DNA from: DUUI01 sp964627845
GTDB taxonomy: Bacteria; Bacillota_I; Bacilli_A; Erysipelotrichales; Erysipelotrichaceae
Reading direction: 5' to 3'
Length of the DNA: 12,250 nt
NCBI GenBank assembly: GCA_964627845.1
Contig: CAZVKL010000027.1
Span: forward strand, 1 to 12,250
Below are positions 6,498-12,250 of this stretch, piece after piece. The position numbers were made by a program, and so were the translations under genes. Each line of letters begins with the position of its first letter. Position 1 is the stretch's first letter. Under the pieces are notes generated by a model. It searched no databases. It saw only the letters and a list, made by a program, of their open reading frames with translations, and was not told the origin of the DNA.

Positions 6498-7255
6498 AAC
6501 AATTAACTCTTGAGTTAAAAAAGCTAAGACTTCAAACCTTCTTATGGGCGTTTATACTCACTGCGTTTGTGTTGGTTGGTTTAGTCGAATTTCAAGTGTT
6601 TGAATTAAGTGGTCCTGCCGTGAGTGAGTTTATGGAGGCGTTTCCACCTATTCTCAAAAGCATGTTTGGGATGAATAATTTAAATCTGACTGAATTTAGT
6701 GGTTATTATTCGATGTTGGCTTATTATCTTATTATTATGTTGAGTGTGCATGGCTTATTCTTAGGTTATAAACTTGCGTCGAGTGAAGAGAGTGATAAAA
6801 CAGTTGACTTTTTACTAAGCAAACCAATTTCTAGATCAAAGGTTTTACTTCATAAAGTGATAGCTGGTACAGTCTCCATTTTAGTGATTCATTTTGTGTT
6901 AGTGTCGTTACAATTATTAACGCAAGAACACAGACACATTATTCTAAATGCCTCGATCATTTTATTGGTCAGTCATTTATTACTGTATGGGATTGGTTTA
7001 CTGTTTTATTTCTTGTTTGGTGAAAAGGGCGATAAGATAGGTTTATTGTTTATTTTGATTATGTATTTAGCGCCCATCTTCTTTGAATTGACCGATCGTT
7101 TTAATATTCAGTCGCTCTTTACATGGTTTGATCATCAAAACTTGGAAAAATTATCAACATCGTCAGTTTTAGTAATCTCGAGTCTCTTTCTTAGTTTTGT
7201 TGTATTGGTTTTGATATCACTTAAACTGTTTAAGGATAAGGATTTGATTAATTAA
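6494..7255 (+). CDS. ABC-2 type transporter, permease subunit 2
   Basis: A 253-aa membrane protein with about six predicted helices (roughly 15-33, 70-92, 117-141, 150-174, 182-200 and 223-245). It shares with subunit 1 the same plan and the motif DFLLSKPISR (105-114). Both also carry a similar loop after helix 1 (FPQQMLDAMG in one, FPPILKSMFG in the other), so the pair likely arose by an old duplication. The start overlaps the previous stop (ATGA), showing coupled translation. It is the last gene of the operon. I see no GC-rich hairpin terminator after its stop at 7253-7255, so some readthrough into araD is possible. Confidence 0.87.
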   Translation: MKQLTLELKKLRLQTFLWAFILTAFVLVGLVEFQVFELSGPAVSEFMEAFPPILKSMFGMNNLNLTEFSGYYSMLAYYLIIMLSVHGLFLGYKLASSEESDKTVDFLLSKPISRSKVLLHKVIAGTVSILVIHFVLVSLQLLTQEHRHIILNASIILLVSHLLLYGIGLLFYFLFGEKGDKIGLLFILIMYLAPIFFELTDRFNIQSLFTWFDHQNLEKLSTSSVLVISSLFLSFVVLVLISLKLFKDKDLIN

Positions 7256-7275
7256 TATCAAAGAAAATTAGCACC

Positions 7276-7311
7276 AATTAATTAATTATAAATTTTATTA
7301 TTTATTATTTT
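7276..7311. other. 36-bp pure A/T tract upstream of araD
   Basis: Every base from 7276 to 7311 is A or T, in short phased A and T runs. It sits directly upstream of the araD -10 box, where it could act as an UP element or bent DNA. It holds no hairpin with GC content. Confidence 0.5.
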
Positions 7312-7312
7312 C

Positions 7313-7321
7313 TGCTATATT
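7313..7321 (+). promoter_or_regulatory. Candidate extended -10 promoter of araD
   Basis: TGCTATATT (7313-7321) is an extended -10, identical over nine bases to that of the downstream sugar-transport operon (8154-8162). There is no good -35 (TTTTAT at 7293-7298). Transcription would start near 7328, at the AAAAGGAGG ribosome site, giving an 11-nt leader. No AraR-like box is visible here. Confidence 0.4.
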
Positions 7322-7338
7322 TGTAAAAGGAGGACACA

Positions 7339-8049
7339 ATGTATAAAAGTTTAAAAGAAAAAGTTTTGAAAGCGAACTTACTATTGCCGAAATATGATTT
7401 AATTACTTTCACTTGGGGAAATGTATCGGAGATTGATCGTGAAAATAATGTTGTCGCAATAAAACCTAGTGGAGTTGAATACGAAAAAATGACAATAAAT
7501 GATATTGTTATCGTAGATTTGAATGGAAAAGTCATTGAAGGTGAATTAAATCCTAGTAGTGACTTATTGACCCACTTAGAGTTATATAGGGAGTTTAAAA
7601 ATATTGGAGGAATCGTTCATACTCATTCTCGATATGCAACTTCATTTGCTCAGGCGGGTGAACCGATTGTTGCATTAGGAACAACTCAAGCAGATTATTT
7701 TTATGGTGATGTACCATGTTCGAGAAAGATGACAGTGGAAGAAATTAAAAAAGATTATGAATTAAACACTGGAAAAGTTATTGTTGAAACTTTTATAGAG
7801 AGAGATATAAACCCCGACTATGTTCCTGGTATAGTTGTACACAGTCATGGACCGTTTGCATGGGGGGGGGATAGTTTGAATGCTGTTCATAATGCGGTAG
7901 TATTAGAAGAAATAGCTAGAATGAATATTAATGTAAAAATATTGTCTCCAGACAAAGAAAGAATGCAACAGGAATTGATTGATAAACATTTTATGAGAAA
8001 ACATGGCCCTGATGCTTATTATGGTCAATCGCAAAAACAAGCTGAATAG
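7339..8049 (+). CDS. araD: L-ribulose-5-phosphate 4-epimerase
   Basis: This class II aldolase-fold enzyme converts L-ribulose-5-phosphate to D-xylulose-5-phosphate, the last step of L-arabinose breakdown before the pentose-phosphate pathway. The 236-aa length is close to E. coli AraD (231). Visible motifs are GNVSE (27-31), KPSGV (42-46), SSDLLTHLELY, the metal histidines in VHTHSRYAT (His94, His96) and VVHSHGPFAWG (His170), catalytic-region Asp119 in QADYFYGDVPCSR, and HGPDAYYGQ near the C-terminus, which holds the catalytic Tyr. The ribosome site AAAAGGAGG is strong. A run of nine Gs (7862-7870) lies in the codons for Trp175-Gly177, just after the metal ligand; relatives often have Lys or Asn after WG where this protein has a second Gly. 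A cre-like sequence lies at 7367-7380. UlaF/SgbE enzymes are close relatives, but the neighbours favour AraD. Confidence 0.93.
   Translation: MYKSLKEKVLKANLLLPKYDLITFTWGNVSEIDRENNVVAIKPSGVEYEKMTINDIVIVDLNGKVIEGELNPSSDLLTHLELYREFKNIGGIVHTHSRYATSFAQAGEPIVALGTTQADYFYGDVPCSRKMTVEEIKKDYELNTGKVIVETFIERDINPDYVPGIVVHSHGPFAWGGDSLNAVHNAVVLEEIARMNINVKILSPDKERMQQELIDKHFMRKHGPDAYYGQSQKQAE
7367..7380. promoter_or_regulatory. Weak cre-like site inside the start of araD
   Basis: TGAAAGCGAACTTA matches 12 of 14 positions of the CcpA consensus TGWAANCGNTNWCA. It lies about 40 bases after the predicted transcription start, where roadblock repression by CcpA is known in Bacillus genes. It falls in coding sequence, so chance is a real alternative. 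Confidence 0.25.
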
Positions 8050-8062
8050 GCTTGTTTTTTGC
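8031..8062 (+). terminator. Terminator overlapping the end of araD
   Basis: GCAAAAACAAGC (8031-8042) pairs with GCTTGTTTTTTGC (8050-8062), with one bulged T. The loop is TGAATAG, so the araD stop codon TAG (8047-8049) lies in the loop and the left arm is coding. The six-T run ends the stem. It should separate araD from the transporter operon, although the GC core is only five pairs. Confidence 0.6.
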
Positions 8063-8095
8063 ATGTTCAATTAACGGATTGTTAACAAACATCCC

Positions 8096-8111
8096 AGATG
8101 TACGAACAACA
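8096..8111. promoter_or_regulatory. AraR-like operator, upstream box
   Basis: AGATGTACGAACAACA fits 11 of 16 positions of the Bacillus AraR palindrome ATTTGTACGTACAAAT, including the core TGTNCGNACAA in full. It is centred 42 bp upstream of the second box and lies upstream of the -35. AraR is a GntR-type repressor released by L-arabinose; its gene is not in the window. Confidence 0.5.
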
Positions 8112-8134
8112 TTCCAAAAATTTATATATTTTTG

Positions 8135-8162
8135 TTGACTTATACGGACAATGTGCTATATT
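8135..8162 (+). promoter_or_regulatory. Promoter of the sugar-transport operon
   Basis: The -35 box TTGACT (8135-8140, 5 of 6) and the extended -10 box TGCTATATT (8154-8162) have a 16-bp spacer. Transcription would start near 8169, giving a leader of about 37 nt before the ATG at 8206. One AraR-like box lies across the -35/-10 spacer, and the cre-like site covers the start point. Confidence 0.7.
8138..8153. promoter_or_regulatory. AraR-like operator, promoter box
   Basis: ACTTATACGGACAATG fits 11 of 16 positions of the same AraR palindrome, with the core TATACGGACAA. It sits between the -35 and -10 boxes, where a bound repressor would exclude RNA polymerase. Centre-to-centre spacing from the upstream box is 42 bp, four helical turns, so both faces are in phase for cooperative binding. 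Confidence 0.5.
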
Positions 8163-8167
8163 TTAAG

Positions 8168-8181
8168 TGTAAGCGCTATTA
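8168..8181. promoter_or_regulatory. cre site (CcpA operator) at the transcription start
   Basis: TGTAAGCGCTATTA matches 13 of 14 positions of the CcpA consensus TGWAANCGNTNWCA (only the C near the 3' end is T). It begins six bases after the -10 box, over the predicted start, where CcpA with HPr-Ser-P would repress when glucose is present. Confidence 0.65.
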
Positions 8182-8205
8182 TTAGATAGCAAAGGAGGAA
8201 GTTCT

Positions 8206-9297
8206 ATGACTAAGAAGTTTTTAGCAATTATTCTTGCAGTTCTCTTAATTCTAGCTGGATGTAATCAAACTGATAATGATGATTCAGGTTCAGCAAATGG
8301 AGAATCTAAAGGGTTTGTTGGTATCGCAATGCCAACCCAATCAGCAGAACGTTGGATTCTAGACGGAGCGAACATGGTTGAAGTCCTTGAAGACTTAGGC
8401 TATGAGACAGATTTACAATACGCAGAAGACGTTGTACAAAATCAAATTTCTCAAATCGAGAATATGATTACAAAAGAAGTTGATGTGCTAGTAATTGCTT
8501 CTATTGATGGAAGTGCACTAACAGATGTACTTCAAAAAGCAAATGATGCTGGAATTAGCGTTATTGCCTATGACCGTTTACTAATGAACAGTGAACATGT
8601 GGACTATTATGCGACTTTTGATAACTATAGTGTAGGTGTATTAGAAGCTAACTATATTATTGAAAAATTAGATTTAGAAAATGCCGAAGGACCATTTAAT
8701 ATTGAATTATTTGGTGGATCTCCTGATGATAATAACTCTTTATTCTTCTGGGGTGGAGCAATTGATACATTACAACCATATCTTGATTCAGGAAAATTAG
8801 TGGTACAAAGTGGTCAAACAAGCTTTGAACAAGCAGCAACGTTACGTTGGGATGGTGCTGCCGCACAAACTAGAATGGATAACATTCTAAATGCACACTA
8901 TTCTTCAGGTGAAGATGTCGATGCAGTTTTATCACCATACGATCCTATTAGTTTAGGTGTTATTGAGTCATTAAAAGCTGTTGGATACGGTTCAGATGAT
9001 AAACCTCTTCCAATTATTACGGGTCAAGATGCTATTGAAGCAGGAATTAAATCAATCATAGCTGGTGAACAATCTCAAACAGTATTTAAAGATACAAGAG
9101 AACTAGCTAAAAAAGCAGCCGAAATGGTTCAAGCATTACTTGAAGGAACTGAAGTAGAAATCAACGACGAAGAAACCTATGACAATGGTAAGAAAGTTGT
9201 CCCTTCCTACTTACTAGTACCGATTTCGGTCGATATCGATAATTATGAAGAAGTATTAATAGATAGTGGGTACTTCACCGAAGAAGACCTAAAATAA
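8206..9297 (+). CDS. chvE: ChvE-type multiple-monosaccharide-binding lipoprotein
   Basis: The sugar receptor of an ABC importer, 363 aa, in the type I periplasmic-binding fold of ChvE/XylF-like proteins. It is made as a lipoprotein: MTKK, a hydrophobic core, lipobox LAGC with Cys19, then an acidic Ser/Gly-rich tether. The mature domain starts near residue 36 with VGIAMPTQSAERW. Other family features are VLVIASIDGSAL, SVIAYDRLL, NIELFGGSPDDNNS, AAAQTRMDNIL, DAVLSPYDPISLG, PIITGQDA and VPSYLLVPISVD. Agrobacterium ChvE binds arabinose, galactose, glucose and xylose; the araD neighbour and AraR-like boxes favour L-arabinose here, by inference. AAAGGAGGAA (8191-8200) is a very strong ribosome site. 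A hairpin follows the gene, as is common where the receptor must be made in excess over the transporter. Confidence 0.92.
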   Translation: MTKKFLAIILAVLLILAGCNQTDNDDSGSANGESKGFVGIAMPTQSAERWILDGANMVEVLEDLGYETDLQYAEDVVQNQISQIENMITKEVDVLVIASIDGSALTDVLQKANDAGISVIAYDRLLMNSEHVDYYATFDNYSVGVLEANYIIEKLDLENAEGPFNIELFGGSPDDNNSLFFWGGAIDTLQPYLDSGKLVVQSGQTSFEQAATLRWDGAAAQTRMDNILNAHYSSGEDVDAVLSPYDPISLGVIESLKAVGYGSDDKPLPIITGQDAIEAGIKSIIAGEQSQTVFKDTRELAKKAAEMVQALLEGTEVEINDEETYDNGKKVVPSYLLVPISVDIDNYEEVLIDSGYFTEEDLK

Positions 9298-9313
9298 TAA
9301 ATTAGGCTCATGT

Positions 9314-9345
9314 GAGGTATGAATTTGTTAAACAATTCATACCTC
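9314..9345 (+). terminator. Hairpin between receptor and ATPase genes (attenuator or mRNA stabiliser)
   Basis: GAGGTATGAATT (9314-9325) and AATTCATACCTC (9334-9345) form a perfect 12-bp stem with an eight-base loop. The tail is TTATTTTAAG, a poor U tract. It probably gives partial termination or protects the receptor mRNA from 3' decay, so that receptor exceeds transporter. The ATPase gene starts 27 bases later. Confidence 0.75.
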
Positions 9346-9372
9346 TTATTTTAAGAAAAGGATGTTGTTAAT

Positions 9373-10926
9373 ATGACTGATAAAATTTTGTTAGAAATGA
9401 AAAATATTACTAAAGACTTCAGTGGAGTTAGAGCTTTAGACAATGTTTCTTTTTCGGTAAAAGAAGGTGAAATTCATGCCTTATGCGGAGAAAACGGAGC
9501 TGGGAAATCAACTTTAATGAAAGTTCTTAGTGGGGTATATGGAAGTTCTGAATATGAAGGTCAAATAATATATGAGTCACAAGAGCGTAATTTTAATTCA
9601 ACAAGAGATAGTGAAGACTTAGGAATCGTCATCATTCACCAAGAACTAGCCCTAGTTCCCTATATGACCGTTGTTGACAACATATTTTTAGGGAATGAAC
9701 AAGGATCAGGGATTGCGGTTGACAGTATCAAAAGTTCAGTTGAAGCCAAAAAGCTTCTTGAAATGGTTGGGTTGAATATTGAACCAGAAACTCCAGTCGA
9801 AGAGTTATCTGTCGGTCAACAACAATTAGTGGAAATAGCAAAAGCATTCTCTAAAAATGTCAAACTTCTCATATTGGATGAACCAACCGCTTCGTTAAAT
9901 GAGACTGAAAGCGAAAACTTATTAAAACTAATACTTAGATTCAAAGAAGAAGGGGTTACTTCAATCTTAATCTCACATAAATTAGATGAAGTAATTAAAG
10001 TGGCAGATTCTATCTCAGTACTCAGAGATGGTAAAGTAGCCGATGAAATAGATGAAGTCGACGAAACAATTGAACGAAGAATTGTTAAAAGCATGGTCGG
10101 CCGAGAAATTGATAATCGATTCCCAGACAAAGATGATTTTATAGGAGATATTCTCTTTGAAATAAAGAACTGGAATGTAAAACATCCTATTGATAATACA
10201 AAACTTGCACTGGAAAATATCAATTTTGAAGTAAGAAGTGGTGAAGTCGTAGGATTTGCGGGATTGATGGGATCTGGAAGAACAGAATTAGCATTAAGCA
10301 TCTTTGGTAATTTGTATGGTGTTAAATCTGAAGGAGAAGCTTACCTTAGAGGCAAACTGCTCGATATTAGTTCGCCTAAGAAAGCAATCGATAATGGTTT
10401 AGCCTATGCCACAGAAGATAGAAAAGATAAAGGGTTAATATTAATCGATTCAGTTAATAGAAATATTTCAATGTCTAGTTTAGAAAGAATATCTCAAAAC
10501 GGAATCGTCAATGAACATGAAGAAGTACTTCATTCAGAAAACTATAAGAAGAGATTAAATATTAGAGCGAGTTCAATACATCAAATTGTAGAAAGTCTAA
10601 GTGGTGGTAATCAACAAAAGGTTGTATTAAGTAAATGGCTAATGTCCGAACCAGAACTACTAATTCTAGATGAACCTACAAGAGGTATTGATGTCGGAGC
10701 TAAATATGAAATATATACATTAATTAATGATATAGCAAAACAAGGTAAAGGAATCATACTGATTTCTTCAGACTTACCTGAATTATTAGGTGTTGCAGAC
10801 AGAATCTATGCAATTCATGAAGGTCAAATAACTGGAGAAATTCAGAAAAAATCCTTCAATGAAGAAACAGTAATGAATTATATGCTAGGCATTAATGAGG
10901 AGAAGAAGAATGAAAGACAGAATTAA
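9373..10926 (+). CDS. gguA: Sugar ABC transporter ATPase, two fused ABC domains (GguA/MmsA type)
   Basis: This 517-aa ATPase powers a monosaccharide importer and carries two ABC domains in one chain, like XylG, RbsA and MglA. Domain 1 has Walker A GENGAGKST (39-47), Q-loop Gln90, signature LSVGQ (145-149), Walker B LLILDEP (Glu170) and His202. Domain 2 has the altered Walker A GLMGSGRTE (297-305, Arg in place of Lys), a good signature LSGGN (409-413), Walker B LLILDEP (429-435) and SSDLPE where the H-loop His would be. One active and one degenerate site is normal for this family. The ribosome site AAAAGGAT lies nine bases upstream of the ATG. The end overlaps the permease gene by 17 nt, implying coupling. 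The sugar is set by the receptor and permease, not by this subunit. Confidence 0.94.
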   Translation: MTDKILLEMKNITKDFSGVRALDNVSFSVKEGEIHALCGENGAGKSTLMKVLSGVYGSSEYEGQIIYESQERNFNSTRDSEDLGIVIIHQELALVPYMTVVDNIFLGNEQGSGIAVDSIKSSVEAKKLLEMVGLNIEPETPVEELSVGQQQLVEIAKAFSKNVKLLILDEPTASLNETESENLLKLILRFKEEGVTSILISHKLDEVIKVADSISVLRDGKVADEIDEVDETIERRIVKSMVGREIDNRFPDKDDFIGDILFEIKNWNVKHPIDNTKLALENINFEVRSGEVVGFAGLMGSGRTELALSIFGNLYGVKSEGEAYLRGKLLDISSPKKAIDNGLAYATEDRKDKGLILIDSVNRNISMSSLERISQNGIVNEHEEVLHSENYKKRLNIRASSIHQIVESLSGGNQQKVVLSKWLMSEPELLILDEPTRGIDVGAKYEIYTLINDIAKQGKGIILISSDLPELLGVADRIYAIHEGQITGEIQKKSFNEETVMNYMLGINEEKKNERQN

Positions 10927-12085
10927 TTTATTTAATAGAGGTATGGATCAATTTAGAAAATATAGTATGACTATTATTTTAGTTTTCATTATAATTATTT
11001 TCCAAATATTGACCAATGGTTTGTTATTAAGACCTCTCAACGTGACAAACTTATTTTTACAAAATTCTTATATATTGGTTCTTGCCATTGGGATGTTAGT
11101 GTTGATTGTTCTCAATCACATTGACTTGTCAGTTGGATCAATTGTAGCAGTTGTCGGAGCAATTTCAGGCGTTCTAATGAATAATATGAACTTTCCAGTT
11201 TGGTTAACAATTATTATCGCCTTAATAGTCGGTGCCTTAATTGGCGCCATGCAAGGATTTTGGGTCGCGCATTTAGCCGTTCCATCCTTTATTGTTACTT
11301 TAGCTGGACAACTATTATTTAGAGGACTTACCATGATTATCTTGAAGGGTAAAACAATTGCCCCATTCCCAACAAGTTTTCAATTCTTTAGTAGTAAGTT
11401 TGTTCCTGAGTTTCTTCCACCTATTTTTGGTTTAAAAGCAAATGCCGTATTATTTGCTATTGTTGCCTCTGTCTTTTTAGTTGTCACACAACTTCGAAAT
11501 AGAAGAAAAAAGATTAAGTACAATATTAGCGTCGATAGTAATGCTAGATTTGCAATTAAACAATTTGCCTTTATATTAGCGATTTCTGGATTCTTTTATC
11601 TACTTGGTCGATATGAAGGGATTCCAATAATCTTATTAATACTCTTATCATTAACATTAATCTATAACTATATAATGAATCGAACCAAACTTGGACGTCA
11701 TGTCTATGCTGTTGGTGGAAATATTAAAGCCGCTACATTATCAGGTATTCAATCAAATAAAATTACATTTTTAGGATTTGTGAATATGGGTATTTTAGCA
11801 GCTGTTTCAGGACTAATCTTTGCCTCAAGATTAAACGCTGCAACCCCTCAAGCTGGTATCTCCTTTGAATTAGATGCCATCGCAGCATGTTATATCGGTG
11901 GAGCATCAGCAAGTGGTGGTGTTGGTAAAATCATCGGAGCCATTATTGGTGGATTTGTTATGGCTATATTAAACAATGGGATGTCATTAATGGGTGTCGG
12001 AATTGACTACCAACAAGCAATTAAAGGGATCGTTTTATTAGCAGCAGTATCTTTAGATGTATATAACAGAAAAAAATCTAAATAA
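10910..12085 (+). CDS. gguB: Sugar ABC transporter permease (GguB/MmsB type)
   Basis: The membrane subunit of the importer (BPD_transp_2 family), 391 aa from the start chosen here. It forms about ten helices and would act as a dimer. Family features are NHIDLSVGS (69-76), VPSFIVTLAGQLLFRG (124-139), AVGGNIKAATLSGI (267-280, the cytoplasmic coupling region), ATPQAG (311-316) and the Gly-rich IGGASASGGVGKIIGA (329-344). A charged loop (about 195-215) splits the protein into two halves, as in XylH-like long permeases. I place the start at the ATG at 10910 because GAGGAGAAG (10897-10905) is then its ribosome site. The ATG at 10895 would read that site as Arg codons. It overlaps the ATPase gene by 17 nt. 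The kinase follows after 15 bases. Confidence 0.93.
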   Translation: MKDRINLFNRGMDQFRKYSMTIILVFIIIIFQILTNGLLLRPLNVTNLFLQNSYILVLAIGMLVLIVLNHIDLSVGSIVAVVGAISGVLMNNMNFPVWLTIIIALIVGALIGAMQGFWVAHLAVPSFIVTLAGQLLFRGLTMIILKGKTIAPFPTSFQFFSSKFVPEFLPPIFGLKANAVLFAIVASVFLVVTQLRNRRKKIKYNISVDSNARFAIKQFAFILAISGFFYLLGRYEGIPIILLILLSLTLIYNYIMNRTKLGRHVYAVGGNIKAATLSGIQSNKITFLGFVNMGILAAVSGLIFASRLNAATPQAGISFELDAIAACYIGGASASGGVGKIIGAIIGGFVMAILNNGMSLMGVGIDYQQAIKGIVLLAAVSLDVYNRKKSK

Positions 12086-12100
12086 AAGTGAGGAAATAGT

Positions 12101-12250
12101 ATGAATAAAAATTATGCTGATCTTATAAATAAGGGACAAACTTATCTTGGCATTGAACTAGGTTCAACTAGAGTGAAGTCAGTACTAATTGATAATCAAG
12201 GAAAAATTCTAGCAAGTGGAGAAGCCCAATGGGAAAATCAATTAAAGAAT
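12101..12250 (+). CDS. FGGY-family carbohydrate kinase, partial (probable L-ribulokinase role)
   Basis: Only the first 50 codons are in the window; the gene continues past the end. They contain the N-terminal phosphate-binding motif of FGGY sugar kinases, YLGIELGSTRVKSVLID (15-31), then GKILASG and the segment WENQL (44-48). This wording belongs to the FGGY group found near araA and araD in many Bacillota and is unlike the GVDFGT start of Bacillus AraB. Glu19 stands where most FGGY kinases have Asp in the first metal/ATP loop. GTGAGGA (12088-12094) is the ribosome site. The position behind the importer and near araD suggests it phosphorylates L-ribulose, but xylulose or another ketose is possible. 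The missing araA could lie just beyond. Confidence 0.8.
   Translation, partial: MNKNYADLINKGQTYLGIELGSTRVKSVLIDNQGKILASGEAQWENQLKN

Noticed and set aside
7256..7338. Possible terminator after the exporter operon
   Set aside because: Only A/T self-complementarity such as TTAATT/AATTAA is present; no GC stem with a T run.
9906..9919. cre-like TGAAAGCGAAAACT within gguA
   Set aside because: It scores 12/14 but is over 1.7 kb past the promoter and inside coding sequence; chance is the simpler explanation.
9816..10301. 161-codon open frame on the minus strand inside gguA
   Set aside because: It lies wholly within a well-supported gene, is Ser/Ile-rich low-complexity, and has no ribosome site or family features.
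10895..10909. ATG at 10895 as the permease start
   Set aside because: Its first codons are the GAGGAGAAG ribosome site for the ATG at 10910, and no such site precedes 10895.

Overview
The window reads as chromosomal DNA of an AT-rich, low-GC Gram-positive type bacterium (Bacillota or a wall-bearing relative of the Mollicutes). Supporting signs are strong GGAGG-type ribosome sites, TATAAT/extended -10 promoters, lipoprotein signal peptides, a MurA enzyme for peptidoglycan, and a CcpA-like cre element. The genetic code looks standard: several genes end in TGA and tryptophan is TGG. Genes are densely packed, with no stretch over 300 bases lacking a gene. I see no tRNA, rRNA, CRISPR array, insertion sequence or phage gene.

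Region 1 (1-2950) is housekeeping. A tightly overlapping run holds murA, a YbjQ-family gene and an alpha/beta hydrolase. The ribosomal protein gene rpmE follows, with its own promoter, a structured 5' leader and a strong terminator. In Bacillus, murZ is followed by glpX, rho and rpmE; here the place of glpX and rho is taken by ybjQ and the hydrolase.

Region 2 (3000-7260) has a small unrecognised lipoprotein gene and, convergent with it across a two-way terminator, a DUF2974 (Mbeg1-like) lipase-fold gene on the minus strand. A 54-bp gap separates that gene from a divergent three-gene ABC-2 exporter operon (ATPase plus two homologous membrane subunits). The gap holds two face-to-face overlapping promoters and a 7-bp inverted repeat.

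Region 3 (7276-12250) is a pentose locus. It holds araD (L-ribulose-5-phosphate 4-epimerase), then a separately promoted operon: a ChvE-type sugar-binding lipoprotein, a GguA/MmsA-type double ABC ATPase, a GguB/MmsB-type permease, and the first 50 codons of an FGGY sugar kinase that runs off the end. The expected flow is import of a pentose (L-arabinose is the best guess), isomerisation by an enzyme outside the window, phosphorylation by the kinase, and epimerisation to D-xylulose-5-phosphate by AraD. The operon promoter carries two AraR-like operator boxes exactly 42 bp apart centre to centre and a cre-like site at the start of transcription. This points to induction by arabinose and repression by glucose. 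No regulator gene lies in the window.

The regulatory sites are read by eye from sequence; none is tested. The most notable items are the twin AraR-like operators, the divergent overlapping promoter with its dyad, the rpmE leader with alternative pairings, and a nine-G run inside araD.
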